From Ensifer adhaerens (GTDB lineage Bacteria; Pseudomonadota; Alphaproteobacteria; Rhizobiales; Rhizobiaceae), in the NCBI RefSeq assembly GCF_028993555.1, contig NZ_CP118611.1, positions 186,001-250,000 of the forward strand: a stretch of 64,000 nucleotides of DNA, given 5' to 3'. The position numbers and the translations under genes are program-made. The notes under the pieces were generated by a model that saw only the letters and a program-made list of their open reading frames with translations, made no database searches and had not been told where the DNA came from. Below, in pieces: positions 37,807 to 46,824 of the stretch (position 1 is the first letter of the stretch; every line of letters begins with the position of its first letter).

Positions 37807-38808
37807 TTACAGCGCGGCCTCGATCTTCGTGGCGGCCTCAGGCGAAACCCACTTTTTCCAGATATCCGGATTTTCTTCGAGGAAGTGCTTGGCACCTTCT
37901 TCGCCGCTCGCCTGGTTGTCGGTCATCCAGGCCATCAGCTTGGCGATCGTCTCGTTGCTCCAGGAGCGTTTGTTGAGGTAGTCCATGACCTCAGGGCCGG
38001 CCTTTTCGGAAAAGGGCTTGGCAACAAGCGTCACGATCGTGTCGACCGGCCATGCGCTGGGTTTCGGGTCGGTGCATTCGGCGACCGTGATGCAACGCTT
38101 CCACTCAGCCGCGTCGTAGGGGACACCGGCTTCGAGTTGCACCATCTCGTACTTGCCGAGGAGGGCCGTCGGCGCCCAGTAGTAGCCGACCCAGCCTTCC
38201 TTGCGTTCGTAGGCCTTGGCAATCGAGCCGTCGAGACCCGCTGCTGATCCGGTGTCGACGAGGGTCCAGCCGGCTTTTTCAGCGTCGAAGGCCTTGTAGA
38301 GCTGCGCGGTCACGACCGTGCCGCCCCAACCCTGCGGGCCATTGAAGATCGCGCCCTTGCTCGGGTCTTCAGGATCCTTGATGAGATCAGGATGTTTCAG
38401 CAGGTCGGGAATTGTCTTGATGTCCGGATGGGCGTCGGCAAAATACTTCGGGATCCACCAGCCCTGGACGCCGCCGTCGGGAAGCGGAGAGCCGACCTTC
38501 ACGATGCGGCCTTCCTCGGTTCCCTTCTTGACCACATCGGGAAGCAGATCGATCCAGGCTTCGGGCGCGATATCGGGTTCGCCTTTTTCCGCCATCGACG
38601 TGATGGTCGGGACTGTGTCGCCGATGGTGATTTCGGCGCTGCAGCCGTAACCTTCATTGAGAATGATTTTGTCGAGGTTGGAAATCACCTCCGCACTTTG
38701 CCAGTTCATGCTGGCGATGGTGAGGCTGCCACACTCGGCCGCGTTGGCGAGCGATGATCCGGCGATGGTCCCAAGGAAGAGGCATGTCGATGCAAGCAAG
38801 CTTTTCAT
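37807..38808 (-). CDS. Quaternary-amine substrate-binding protein, ProX/OpuAC family (copy 2)
   Basis: A 333-residue periplasmic binding protein with signal peptide MKSLLASTCLFLGTIAG...NAA and mature start ECGSLTIASMNWQSAEVISN. The segment GDTVPTITSMAEKGEPDIAPEAW parallels copy 1. The two differ in places likely to touch ligand-neighbouring loops (for example TIPDLLKHPDLIKDPED versus TIGDVLKHPELFPDPED), but the aromatic binding positions seem kept. First gene of its transporter, behind ProC-like and TetR genes. Confidence 0.9.
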   Translation of the reverse strand: MKSLLASTCLFLGTIAGSSLANAAECGSLTIASMNWQSAEVISNLDKIILNEGYGCSAEITIGDTVPTITSMAEKGEPDIAPEAWIDLLPDVVKKGTEEGRIVKVGSPLPDGGVQGWWIPKYFADAHPDIKTIPDLLKHPDLIKDPEDPSKGAIFNGPQGWGGTVVTAQLYKAFDAEKAGWTLVDTGSAAGLDGSIAKAYERKEGWVGYYWAPTALLGKYEMVQLEAGVPYDAAEWKRCITVAECTDPKPSAWPVDTIVTLVAKPFSEKAGPEVMDYLNKRSWSNETIAKLMAWMTDNQASGEEGAKHFLEENPDIWKKWVSPEAATKIEAAL

Positions 38809-38872
38809 TATCGTTCCCTCTTTGGCGGCTTCTTCTTTTGGAGCGGGTTGCCGCAAAACCCGCCCTCCGGCG

Positions 38873-39673
38873 CTAGGAGGCTTCTCCCATGCGAACCGAT
38901 TTCCTGAACGCCGCCGACAGCCCGCGCGAAACGGCGGCATCAAAGCCGGCCGCGCGCATTTCCTCGATCGCGGCCGCAGTGGTGCCGCGATAGTCGAGGA
39001 AGGTCTCCACAATGTCGGTCGGACAGTCGTCACGCTGTTCCAGCATCCGGCCGGCGCCCATGACGAGGGCGTTGACGGCACGCTTGGCGATCTCTGGCTC
39101 CAGTCCCTGCGAGATGGCGTCGGCCATCATCGCTGCAGCGAGCAGCGCCGGAAAGGCTGGACCCGATCCAGTGAGGCCGGTCAGATAGTCAATCTCGGCC
39201 TCCGAGCGCACTTCATCCTGAGAGCCGCAAGCGTCGAAGATCGCCTTTATGACCGTTCGATCGCAGTCCTGCAGCCCAGCGCTGGCGATCCAAGGCGTAT
39301 AGGACTTGCGAACTTCGGCCGCAGCATTCGGCAGTGTGCGGACCACGCGGTCGGTGCCGTGGTGCGCGCTCAAAGCGTTCAGGCGAATGCCGGCCATGAC
39401 GGAGATGAGCAGTTTGCCTTCGGCATCGACGTTCAGGTTTTGCCAGTCGGCCGGACGGACGGAGAGAACGATAACGTCCGAACGGTCGGCGAGCGCCTGG
39501 TTGTCTGTAGTCCAGAAGGAGCGATTGAAACGGTTGGGACGGTCGCTGCGATAGGACAGCGACAGGTTCTCGGGCTCGACGATGCCGGCATCGAGAATGG
39601 CTTCGGCGATTGCTCCGCCCAGCCAGCCGGCGCCGCCAATCACCCCAACCCTCAAAGGTCCGCCCGCTCCCAT
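38873..39673 (-). CDS. Pyrroline-5-carboxylate-reductase-like protein (ProC family)
   Basis: A 266-residue protein with NAD(P) motif VGVIGGAGWLGGAIAEAI and the ProC C-terminal signature: TGLTGSGPAFPALLAAAMMADA, LVMGAGRML and TDIVETFLDYRGTTAAAIEEM. It reduces a cyclic imine to an imino acid, most probably pyrroline-5-carboxylate or a homologue. It overlaps nothing if started at 39673 (GAGAGAAG before it); an ATG at 39700 would overlap the TetR stop. Position among betaine transporters suggests a catabolic-cluster paralogue rather than the housekeeping proline enzyme. Confidence 0.8.
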   Translation of the reverse strand: MGAGGPLRVGVIGGAGWLGGAIAEAILDAGIVEPENLSLSYRSDRPNRFNRSFWTTDNQALADRSDVIVLSVRPADWQNLNVDAEGKLLISVMAGIRLNALSAHHGTDRVVRTLPNAAAEVRKSYTPWIASAGLQDCDRTVIKAIFDACGSQDEVRSEAEIDYLTGLTGSGPAFPALLAAAMMADAISQGLEPEIAKRAVNALVMGAGRMLEQRDDCPTDIVETFLDYRGTTAAAIEEMRAAGFDAAVSRGLSAAFRKSVRMGEAS

Positions 39674-39680
39674 GCTTCTC

Positions 39681-40310
39681 TCACTCTGGTTTGTAGCCAT
39701 GCCGGGCGAAGAAGCGATCGAGCTCTCTCTGCTGCGGCGTTTGTCCGGTGTAGATCGCGATGTATTCGGGGATCCGCTTCATGCGCAGCGCAATATCCTC
39801 TTTGGACTGCATCGAGATGTAGCCGATCTGCACGAAGTAGGTCGTTCGGGCGCGAACATCGGCAGGACCCTCTCCGTAACCGAAACGCATAAACATCCGG
39901 GCCAACGCTTCCAGGCGGATCTGATCGGCGCGTTGTACCTCGTCGACGATCTCGGGTGACTGGAGCGCCCAACTGCGGACCGCAAACTCGAACTGGGAGT
40001 CGAACAGATCCTTGTTCACCCAGCAGTCGAAAACGTTCAGCATCGCCTCGGCAAGGGACTCTGCATAGGCTTCGGACTGCTTGACGAGGTTACCCGTATT
40101 CTTCTCCCTCCAGCGCGCGATGAGAGCGTTCAACAGCTCCTCCCGGTCCTTGAAGAACCAATAGAAGCTGGTCCGGGAAAGATTGAGCCGCTTGGCCAGC
40201 GGCAGGATCTTCACCGAGTCCACGCCGGACTCCAGCAGGGATTCATAGGCGGCTTCGAGCCATCCCTCCTGAGAACCGCGCCAGCCAGTGTCACTCATCG
40301 ACTGTTCCAT
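39681..40310 (-). CDS. TetR-family transcriptional regulator
   Basis: A 209-residue repressor whose N-terminus has a TetR helix-turn-helix (VDSVKILPLAKRLNLSRTSFYWFFKDREELLNALIARW, residues about 26-62). The AGGAGG site six bases before ATG 40310 fixes the start. It is divergent from the flavoprotein gene at 40459; between them a pair of near-identical dyads forms a clear operator. It is the first gene of the leftward ProC-transporter-flavoprotein group, so it likely controls both directions. Confidence 0.88.
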   Translation of the reverse strand: MEQSMSDTGWRGSQEGWLEAAYESLLESGVDSVKILPLAKRLNLSRTSFYWFFKDREELLNALIARWREKNTGNLVKQSEAYAESLAEAMLNVFDCWVNKDLFDSQFEFAVRSWALQSPEIVDEVQRADQIRLEALARMFMRFGYGEGPADVRARTTYFVQIGYISMQSKEDIALRMKRIPEYIAIYTGQTPQQRELDRFFARHGYKPE

Positions 40311-40349
40311 GATTGCCTCCTAACAAATCCAAAGGGCTGCTTCAAGCAA

Positions 40350-40412
40350 AATGTACACGTGTGTCGAAAAACCATACGGTGGTGTTTTTGATCATTGACA
40401 CATATGTACATT
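40350..40412. promoter_or_regulatory. Paired dyad operator for the TetR regulator
   Basis: AATGTACACGTGTGTC (40350-40365) is nearly the reverse complement of GACACATATGTACATT (40397-40412), with 14 of 16 bases matching. Each arm is itself near-palindromic (TGTACAcgTGTGTC; GACACAtaTGTACA). The centres are 47 bases apart, in the middle of the 148-base divergent region. Confidence 0.75.
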
Positions 40413-40458
40413 CCCGCTTACCGTCACGATTAAAGTCCCATAAACCGGAGCCCGTCGC

Positions 40459-42495
40459 ATGTCGAACGATCCCCTGCTTCAGCCGTTTCAGTTGAAGCAT
40501 TTGACCCTGCGCAACCGCATCATCGTCACGTCTCACGAGCCTGCCTATCCCGAAGACGGGATGCCCAAGGGCCGCTACCGTGCCTACACGGTTGAGCGGG
40601 CCAAGGGCGGCGTGGCGCTGACAATGACCGCCGGGTCGGCGGCAGTTTCGAAAGACAGCCCCCCGGTCTTCAACAACCTGCTCGCCTACAAGGATGAGAT
40701 CGTTCCGTGGATCAGGGAAATGACCGACGCGGTGCACGAAGAGGGTGCTGCGATCATGATCCAGCTCACCCACCTCGGCCGGCGCACCCGCTGGGACAAG
40801 GGCGACTGGCTCCCGGTCCTTGCGCCCTCTCATCATCGCGAGGCGGCGCACCGCGCCTTTCCCAAGAAGATCGAAGACTGGGACATCGAACGCATCATCA
40901 AGGATTTTGCCGACGCCGCCGAACGCATGAAGGCGGGCGGCATGGATGGTGTCGAGCTGGAAGCCTACGGGCATCTCATCGATCAGTTCACTTCGCCACT
41001 CACCAACGAGCTCGACGGTCCCTATGGCGGTTCGCTCGATAATCGCCTTCGCTTCTGTCTCGACGTCTTCAAGGCGATGCGCCAAAGGGTCGGCAACGAC
41101 TTCATTCTCGGCGTTCGTTATACGGCAGACGAGTGTCTTCCCGGCGGGACCGGAAAGGCTGAAGGCCTGGAGATCTCCCGTCGTCTCAAGGAAAGCGGTC
41201 TCATCGATTACCTGAACGTCATCCGCGGTCACATCGATACGGATCCGGGTCTGACCGACGTCATCCCGATCCAGGGCATGGCGAGCGCGCCGCATCTGGA
41301 TTTTGCCGGCGACGTGCGCGCAGCAACCAAGTTCCCGACCTTCCACGCCGCGAAGATCCAGGACGTGGCGACGGCTCGTCACGCGATCGCCGCCGGCAAG
41401 GTGGACATGATCGGCATGACCCGCGCCCACATGACCGATCCTCATATCGTGCGAAAGATCATGGAAAAGCGCGAGGACGACATCCGTCCCTGCGTCGGCG
41501 CCAATTACTGTCTCGACCGGATCTATCAAGGGGGACTGGCCTTCTGTATCCACAACGCCGCGACCGGCCGCGAAGAAACGATGCCGCATCGGATCCCGAG
41601 GGCCGCGGTCCGCAAGAAGATCGTCATCGTGGGGGCTGGCCCTGCCGGTCTTGAAGCCGCCCGCGTCTCCGCGGAGCGCGGTCACGAAGTCGTCGTTTTC
41701 GAGGCTGCAAACCATCCGGGCGGACAGATACGGCTGACGGCCCAGAGCGAGCGTCGGCGGGAAATGATCAGCATAATCGACTGGCGTATGAGCCAGTGCG
41801 AGAAACTCGGCGTCACCTTCCGGTTCAACAGTTGGGCCGAGGCTGACACCGTGCTTGCCGAAAAGCCCGACGTGGTCATCATCGCCACGGGCGGACTGCC
41901 GCACACTGAGGTTCTTTCGAAGGGCAACGAGCTGGTCGTTTCCTCATGGGACATCATCTCAGGCGATGTGAAGCCAGGAACCAACGTGCTCATCTTCGAC
42001 GACGCCGGCGACCATGCCGGTCTCCAGGCTGCAGAGTTCCTCGCCAAGGCGGGTGCGAAGGTCGAGATCATGACGCCGGACCGCTCCTTCGCGCCGGAGG
42101 TCATGGCGATGAACCTCGTTCCCTACATGCGCTCGCTGCAGAAGCTTGATGTGACCTTTACCGTCACCTACAGGCTGGAGGCGGCGGAAAAGAGTGGCAA
42201 TCAGATCATCGCCCATGTCGGCAGCGACTATGGCGGCGTGGCCAAGCAGCAGACCTTCGATCAGATCGTCGTCAATCACGGCACCATTCCGCTCGATGAC
42301 CTCTACTTCGAACTGAAGCCTGGCTCGAGGAACCTCGGCGAAGTCTCCTACGACGAGCTGATTTCCGGCACGCCGCAATCCGTTGAACGCAATCCGGACG
42401 GCGCCTACCAGCTCTTCCGAATCGGTGACGCGGTTGCCGCCCGCAACACGCATGCCGCCATCTACGATGCGCTGCGTCTCGCCAAGGATCTCTGA
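40459..42495 (+). CDS. DgcA/Stc-type N-methyl amino acid demethylase-like flavoprotein
   Basis: A 678-residue multidomain protein: OYE-like TIM barrel (IQLTHLGRRTRWDKG), a Cys-rich link, then an FAD/NAD(P) domain (KIVIVGAGPAGLEAARVSAERG). The link is C-x5-C-x11-C (Cys345, 351, 363), one Cys fewer than the neighbouring TMADH-like protein, where the motif is C-x2-C-x3-C-x11-C. DgcA and N-methylproline demethylase families have this long form. EtfBA and a formaldehyde module sit in the same rightward transcription group, in keeping with an ETF-linked demethylase. Start 40459 is AUG-proximal to the TetR operators. Confidence 0.82.
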   Translation: MSNDPLLQPFQLKHLTLRNRIIVTSHEPAYPEDGMPKGRYRAYTVERAKGGVALTMTAGSAAVSKDSPPVFNNLLAYKDEIVPWIREMTDAVHEEGAAIMIQLTHLGRRTRWDKGDWLPVLAPSHHREAAHRAFPKKIEDWDIERIIKDFADAAERMKAGGMDGVELEAYGHLIDQFTSPLTNELDGPYGGSLDNRLRFCLDVFKAMRQRVGNDFILGVRYTADECLPGGTGKAEGLEISRRLKESGLIDYLNVIRGHIDTDPGLTDVIPIQGMASAPHLDFAGDVRAATKFPTFHAAKIQDVATARHAIAAGKVDMIGMTRAHMTDPHIVRKIMEKREDDIRPCVGANYCLDRIYQGGLAFCIHNAATGREETMPHRIPRAAVRKKIVIVGAGPAGLEAARVSAERGHEVVVFEAANHPGGQIRLTAQSERRREMISIIDWRMSQCEKLGVTFRFNSWAEADTVLAEKPDVVIIATGGLPHTEVLSKGNELVVSSWDIISGDVKPGTNVLIFDDAGDHAGLQAAEFLAKAGAKVEIMTPDRSFAPEVMAMNLVPYMRSLQKLDVTFTVTYRLEAAEKSGNQIIAHVGSDYGGVAKQQTFDQIVVNHGTIPLDDLYFELKPGSRNLGEVSYDELISGTPQSVERNPDGAYQLFRIGDAVAARNTHAAIYDALRLAKDL

Positions 42496-42497
42496 CC

Positions 42498-43103
42498 ATG
42501 ACGCGGTCCGACGCTCTGCAGGCCTTTCTGGACGCGGCTTTCGCCGCGTTCGACGAGTGCGCCCAGGATCTCAGAGCGCGTCGGTCCGTTATGGAGATAT
42601 TTGCCCAGCTCGAAGCGCCGCACCCCCAGCGTTTGAACATCGGAAAGCGCCTTCCGGTCTGCAGCCGGCATATCGAGAACGTTCTGGCAACTAGAACCGG
42701 GCGACCGTCCCTGGACGCGCTGATCGAGCGCTTCGCGGACCTTGAGCCAATGCTCGAATGGAAGTGTCGCTCGGTCTACGACGACACGGCCAGCGAGAAT
42801 TTCCTGACAGGCCATGCCAATACGATGATCGTCGGACCAGGCGGCTTGGAGGACCGAAGAGACCTGTGGTTTGGCGCAACGCTGATGTCGCCGAACGTGC
42901 GCTATCCCGATCACGACCACGCCCCCGAAGAAACCTATCTCGTCCTGTCGGAAGGGGAGTTTCAGCATGGCACCTCCGACTGGTTTTCACCCGGGGTCGG
43001 AGGTTCCTTCTACAATCCGCCTGAAATCAGGCACGCGATGCGCTCAGGGGAAAAACCGCTGTTCGCCCTTTGGGCATTGCTGCCCGAACGATCGAGACAT
43101 TGA
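42498..43103 (+). CDS. Cupin of the dimethylsulfoniopropionate lyase (DddL/Q/W) family
   Basis: A 201-residue protein with an alpha-helical N-terminus and a C-terminal cupin. The metal/catalytic residues read YPDHDHAPEETYLVLS (His139, His141, Glu145, Tyr147) and NPPEIRHAMRS (His179), the layout of DMSP lyases. Those cleave DMSP to dimethyl sulfide and acrylate. Starting two bases after the demethylase-like gene implies joint expression, yet DMSP is an unusual substrate for a soil bacterium, so a lyase on a nitrogen betaine, or a non-lyase role, is also possible. Confidence 0.75.
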   Translation: MTRSDALQAFLDAAFAAFDECAQDLRARRSVMEIFAQLEAPHPQRLNIGKRLPVCSRHIENVLATRTGRPSLDALIERFADLEPMLEWKCRSVYDDTASENFLTGHANTMIVGPGGLEDRRDLWFGATLMSPNVRYPDHDHAPEETYLVLSEGEFQHGTSDWFSPGVGGSFYNPPEIRHAMRSGEKPLFALWALLPERSRH

Positions 43104-43146
43104 TAAAAAGGCGTTCGGCTAGGACCGGGCGCGGAGGAAGGTTGCC

Positions 43147-43896
43147 ATGAAGATCCTGGTCACGGTGAAGCGGGTGGTTGACTACAACGTCAAGATCCGC
43201 GTGAAGGCAGACGGTTCGGGCGTCGAGCTCGCCAATGTGAAGATGTCGATGAACCCCTTCGACGAAATCTCGGTCGAAGAAGCACTGCGGCTGAAGGAAG
43301 CCGGCAAGGCGGACGAAGTCGTCGTCGTCTCGGTCGGTCCGGCCAAGGCCGAAGAGACGCTCAGGACCGCGCTCGCCATGGGTGCCGACCGCGCCATCCT
43401 GGTCGAGACCGAAGACCAGGTCGAGCCGCTCGCCGTCGCCAAGATCGTCAAGGGCGTTGCCGACGCCGAACAGCCGGGGCTGATCATCGTCGGCAAGCAG
43501 GCGATTGATGATGACAGCAACCAGACCGGCCAGATGCTGTCGGCGCTGCTCGGCTGGGCACAGGGCACCTTTGCCTCCAAGGTCGAGATCGGCGATGGCA
43601 AGGCAACCGTCACCCGTGAAGTCGATGGCGGTCTGCAGACCATCGACATCAAGCTGCCGGCCGTCGTCACCACCGATCTGCGCCTGAACGAGCCGCGTTA
43701 TGCCTCGCTGCCCAACATCATGAAGGCGAAGAAGAAGCCGCTCGACAAGAAGTCGCCGGCCGACTTCGGCGTCGACACGGCCGCCCGCCTCAAGGTGCTG
43801 AAGACCGAGGAGCCGTCGGGCCGCAAGGCCGGCATCAAGGTCAAGTCGGTCGCCGAGCTGGTCGAAAAGCTCAAGACCGAAGCCGGCGTCCTCTGA
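43147..43896 (+). CDS. etfB: Electron transfer flavoprotein subunit beta
   Basis: A 249-residue ETF beta subunit: [20 protein letters not shown] at the N-terminus, [21 protein letters not shown] and [21 protein letters not shown] are ETF signatures. With EtfA it shuttles electrons from flavin dehydrogenases to ETF:quinone oxidoreductase. Position after the DgcA-like flavoprotein suggests that demethylase as donor. AGGAAG precedes the ATG. Confidence 0.95.
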   Translation: MKILVTVKRVVDYNVKIRVKADGSGVELANVKMSMNPFDEISVEEALRLKEAGKADEVVVVSVGPAKAEETLRTALAMGADRAILVETEDQVEPLAVAKIVKGVADAEQPGLIIVGKQAIDDDSNQTGQMLSALLGWAQGTFASKVEIGDGKATVTREVDGGLQTIDIKLPAVVTTDLRLNEPRYASLPNIMKAKKKPLDKKSPADFGVDTAARLKVLKTEEPSGRKAGIKVKSVAELVEKLKTEAGVL

Positions 43897-43919
43897 GTTC
43901 AGGAAAGGGAGATTACATC

Positions 43920-44861
43920 ATGGCCATTCTTCTTCTGGCTGACCACGACAGCAACCACCTTTCCGACCAGACCGCCAAGGCGCTGAGCGCGGCCGCCAAG
44001 ATTGCCAGTGGGGCTGGAGCCGACGTGCACATCCTCGTCGCCGGTGCCGGCGCCAAGGTTGCGGCCGAACAGGCCTCCAAGCTTGCGGGCGTTGCCAAGG
44101 TGCTGGTTGCCGACGACGCCTCGCTTGCCAACAACCTCGCCGAACCGCTGGCCGCGCTGATCGTCTCGCTTGCGGGCAGCTACGACACCATCGTTGCCGC
44201 CGCCACCTCGGTCGGCAAGAACGTCATGCCGCGCGTTGCTGCGCTGCTCGACGTTTCCCAGGTCTCGGAAATCATCGAGGTCGTTTCGCCCGACACCTTC
44301 AAACGCCCGATCTATGCCGGCAACGCCATCCAGACGGTGCAGACGACGGAAGAAAAGCGGGTCATCACCGTGCGCACCGCCTCGTTCGCCTCTGCCGCTG
44401 AAGGCGGTTCGGCGGCGATCGAAACCGTCTCGGCTGCCGCCAACCCCGGTGTTTCCTCCTTCGTCGCCGACGCGCTGTCGTCGTCCGACCGTCCGGAGCT
44501 GACCTCTGCAAAGATCATCATCTCCGGCGGCCGTGCGCTCGGCTCGTCGGAGAAGTTCCAGGAAGTGATCCTGCCGGTTGCCGACAAGCTCGGTGCTGCC
44601 GTCGGCGCAAGCCGTGCGGCCGTCGACGCCGGTTATGCCCCGAACGACTGGCAGGTCGGCCAGACCGGCAAGGTGGTCGCCCCCGACCTCTACATCGCCT
44701 GCGGCATCTCCGGTGCGATCCAGCACCTCGCCGGCATGAAGGATTCGAAGGTCATCGTCGCGATCAACAAGGACGAGGAGGCACCGATCTTCCAGGTCGC
44801 CGACTACGGCCTGGTTGCCGATCTCTTCGAGGTGTTGCCCGAGGTGCAAAAGACGCTCTGA
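43920..44861 (+). CDS. etfA: Electron transfer flavoprotein subunit alpha
   Basis: A 313-residue FAD-binding ETF alpha subunit. The C-terminal flavin region is diagnostic: [40 protein letters not shown] and [20 protein letters not shown]. It follows etfB by 23 bases with AAAGGGAG upstream. ETF:ubiquinone oxidoreductase is not in the window. Confidence 0.95.
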   Translation: MAILLLADHDSNHLSDQTAKALSAAAKIASGAGADVHILVAGAGAKVAAEQASKLAGVAKVLVADDASLANNLAEPLAALIVSLAGSYDTIVAAATSVGKNVMPRVAALLDVSQVSEIIEVVSPDTFKRPIYAGNAIQTVQTTEEKRVITVRTASFASAAEGGSAAIETVSAAANPGVSSFVADALSSSDRPELTSAKIIISGGRALGSSEKFQEVILPVADKLGAAVGASRAAVDAGYAPNDWQVGQTGKVVAPDLYIACGISGAIQHLAGMKDSKVIVAINKDEEAPIFQVADYGLVADLFEVLPEVQKTL

Positions 44862-44891
44862 CGCAGCTTGAACGGAATGACATCTTTATGA

Positions 44892-44916
44892 GGCCGGTCG
44901 CAAGACGCGCCCGGCC
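44892..44916. terminator. Short GC hairpin between etfA and adhC
   Basis: GGCCGG (44892-44897) pairs with CCGGCC (44911-44916) in the 94-base gap. No T run follows, so termination is uncertain. Confidence 0.35.
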
Positions 44917-44955
44917 CATTGCGCCAATTCAGCAAGTCACAAGAGGAATCCAACA

Positions 44956-46083
44956 ATGGATGTACGCGCCGCCGTAGCCGTTCAGGCAGGCAAGCCGCTC
45001 GAAGTCATGACGGTTCAGCTCGAAGGCCCAAAGGCCGGCGAGGTGCTGATCGAGGTCAAGGCCACCGGCATCTGCCACACCGACGACTTCACCCTGTCGG
45101 GTGCCGACCCGGAGGGGCTGTTCCCGGCGATCCTCGGCCATGAGGGCGCCGGCATCGTCGTCGATGTCGGTCCGGGCGTCACCTCGGTGAAGAAGGGCGA
45201 TCACGTCATTCCGCTCTATACGCCCGAGTGCCGCTCCTGCCCGTCGTGCCTGTCGCGCAAGACCAACCTGTGCACCGCCATCCGTTCGACCCAGGGGCAA
45301 GGCCTGATGCCGGACGGCACCTCGCGCTTCTCGATCGGCAAGGACAAGATCCACCACTACATGGGCTGCTCGACCTTTGCCAACTACACGGTGCTGCCGG
45401 AAATCGCGGTTGCCAAGGTCAACCCGGACGCCCCCTTCGACAAGATCTGCTACATCGGCTGCGGCGTCACCACCGGCATCGGCGCCGTGATCAACACCGC
45501 CAAGGTGGAGATGGGCGCAACCGCGATCGTCTTCGGTCTTGGCGGCATCGGCCTCAACGTCATCCAGGGCCTGCGTCTGGCCGGCGCCGACATGATCATC
45601 GGCGTCGACCTCAACAACGACAAGAAGGCCTGGGGCGAACGCTTCGGCATGACCCACTTCGTCAACCCGAAGGAGGTCGGCGACGACATCGTGCCCTACC
45701 TCGTCAACATGACCAAGCGCGGGGCCGACCAGATCGGCGGCGCCGACTACACCTTCGACTGCACCGGCAACACCAAGGTGATGCGCCAGGCGCTTGAAGC
45801 CTCGCACCGCGGCTGGGGCAAGTCGGTGGTCATCGGCGTTGCCGGCGCCGGCCAGGAGATCTCCACCCGGCCGTTCCAGCTGGTCACCGGCCGCAGCTGG
45901 ATGGGCACGGCGTTTGGCGGCGCCCGCGGCCGCACCGACGTGCCGAAGATCGTCGACTGGTACATGGAGGGCAAGATCGAGATCGATCCGATGATCACCC
46001 ACACCATGCCACTCGAGGACATCAACAGGGGCTTTGAACTGATGCATTCCGGCGAAAGCATCCGCTCGGTGGTGCTATACTGA
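44956..46083 (+). CDS. adhC: S-(hydroxymethyl)glutathione dehydrogenase / class III alcohol dehydrogenase
   Basis: A 375-residue zinc enzyme that oxidises the glutathione adduct of formaldehyde. Catalytic zinc ligands are seen in ATGICHTDD and LGHEGAGIV. The structural zinc motif is [16 protein letters not shown] (C-x2-C-x2-C-x7-C) and the NAD motif is [27 protein letters not shown] is characteristic of class III. It pairs with Gfa to dispose of formaldehyde from the demethylases. Length matches the family exactly. Confidence 0.95.
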   Translation: MDVRAAVAVQAGKPLEVMTVQLEGPKAGEVLIEVKATGICHTDDFTLSGADPEGLFPAILGHEGAGIVVDVGPGVTSVKKGDHVIPLYTPECRSCPSCLSRKTNLCTAIRSTQGQGLMPDGTSRFSIGKDKIHHYMGCSTFANYTVLPEIAVAKVNPDAPFDKICYIGCGVTTGIGAVINTAKVEMGATAIVFGLGGIGLNVIQGLRLAGADMIIGVDLNNDKKAWGERFGMTHFVNPKEVGDDIVPYLVNMTKRGADQIGGADYTFDCTGNTKVMRQALEASHRGWGKSVVIGVAGAGQEISTRPFQLVTGRSWMGTAFGGARGRTDVPKIVDWYMEGKIEIDPMITHTMPLEDINRGFELMHSGESIRSVVLY

Positions 46084-46203
46084 GCGCGGGTTGAGGACCA
46101 CCTGCAAACTGCACATGCATTTCTCGCACCGCCGCGCCACCGGCCGGCGGCGCGCCAGTAAGCAGCCGGGCATCAAGCGCCGGTCAAAAAGGAGGAGAAG
46201 CCC

Positions 46204-46776
46204 ATGCCAGGCATTGCCATCCATCCATCCCTCGACAGCGGGTTCAAGGCAACGAATGCCGCCTTTTCGGGCGGCACACTCGTCTGCAACTGCACGAGCA
46301 ATCCCGTGAAGGTCCGCATCAAAGGCGACATCGCCCACAACCACGCCTGCGGCTGCACCAAGTGCTGGAAGCCCGATGGCGCCGTGTTCTCGGTCGTTGC
46401 CGTCGCACCGACCGCCAATGTCGAGGTGCTGGAAAACGGCGACAAGCTCGCCGTCGTCGATCCCAACGCACTGATCCAGCGCCATGCCTGCAAGGGCTGT
46501 GGCGTGCACATGTACGGGCCGGTCGAACGCGATCATGCGTTCAAGGGGCTGTCCTTCCTGCATCCCGAACGGTTCCAGGAAAGCGGCTGGGCCAAGCCCG
46601 GCTTTGCCGCCTTCGTCTCCTCGATCATCGAGAGCGGCTACGATCCGGCAAAGATGGATGGCGTGCGCGGCCGGCTGCGCGAGCTGGGGCTCGAACCCTA
46701 TGATTGTCTCAACCCGGTCCTGATGGACGTGATCGCCACATGGCTCGCGAAGAAGAGCGGCGCGCTCCCGGCATGA
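46204..46776 (+). CDS. gfa: Glutathione-dependent formaldehyde-activating enzyme
   Basis: A 190-residue Gfa-fold zinc protein with cysteine pairs [20 protein letters not shown] and [13 protein letters not shown]. It accelerates addition of formaldehyde to glutathione for AdhC. AAAAAGGAGGAGAAG upstream sets the start at 46204. It is followed by a strong terminator and thus ends the rightward transcription group from 40459. Confidence 0.93.
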   Translation: MPGIAIHPSLDSGFKATNAAFSGGTLVCNCTSNPVKVRIKGDIAHNHACGCTKCWKPDGAVFSVVAVAPTANVEVLENGDKLAVVDPNALIQRHACKGCGVHMYGPVERDHAFKGLSFLHPERFQESGWAKPGFAAFVSSIIESGYDPAKMDGVRGRLRELGLEPYDCLNPVLMDVIATWLAKKSGALPA

Positions 46777-46779
46777 AGT

Positions 46780-46809
46780 ATCCCGGCCCAGCCGCGGTTG
46801 GGCCGGGAT
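46780..46809. terminator. Terminator-like hairpin between gfa and the reductase gene
   Basis: ATCCCGGCCCA (46780-46790) pairs perfectly with TGGGCCGGGAT (46799-46809) across an eight-base loop. It lies between two convergent genes and can serve both directions, though the T run is absent. Confidence 0.7.
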
Positions 46810-46824
46810 CACTCAACTGGCGGC

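Noticed and set aside
35747..38808. Treating the second ProXWV operon as an osmoprotectant system only
   Set aside because: It is joined with ProC-like, demethylase and LDH2-type catabolic genes and a TetR gene, so catabolic uptake fits better, though a dual role cannot be excluded.
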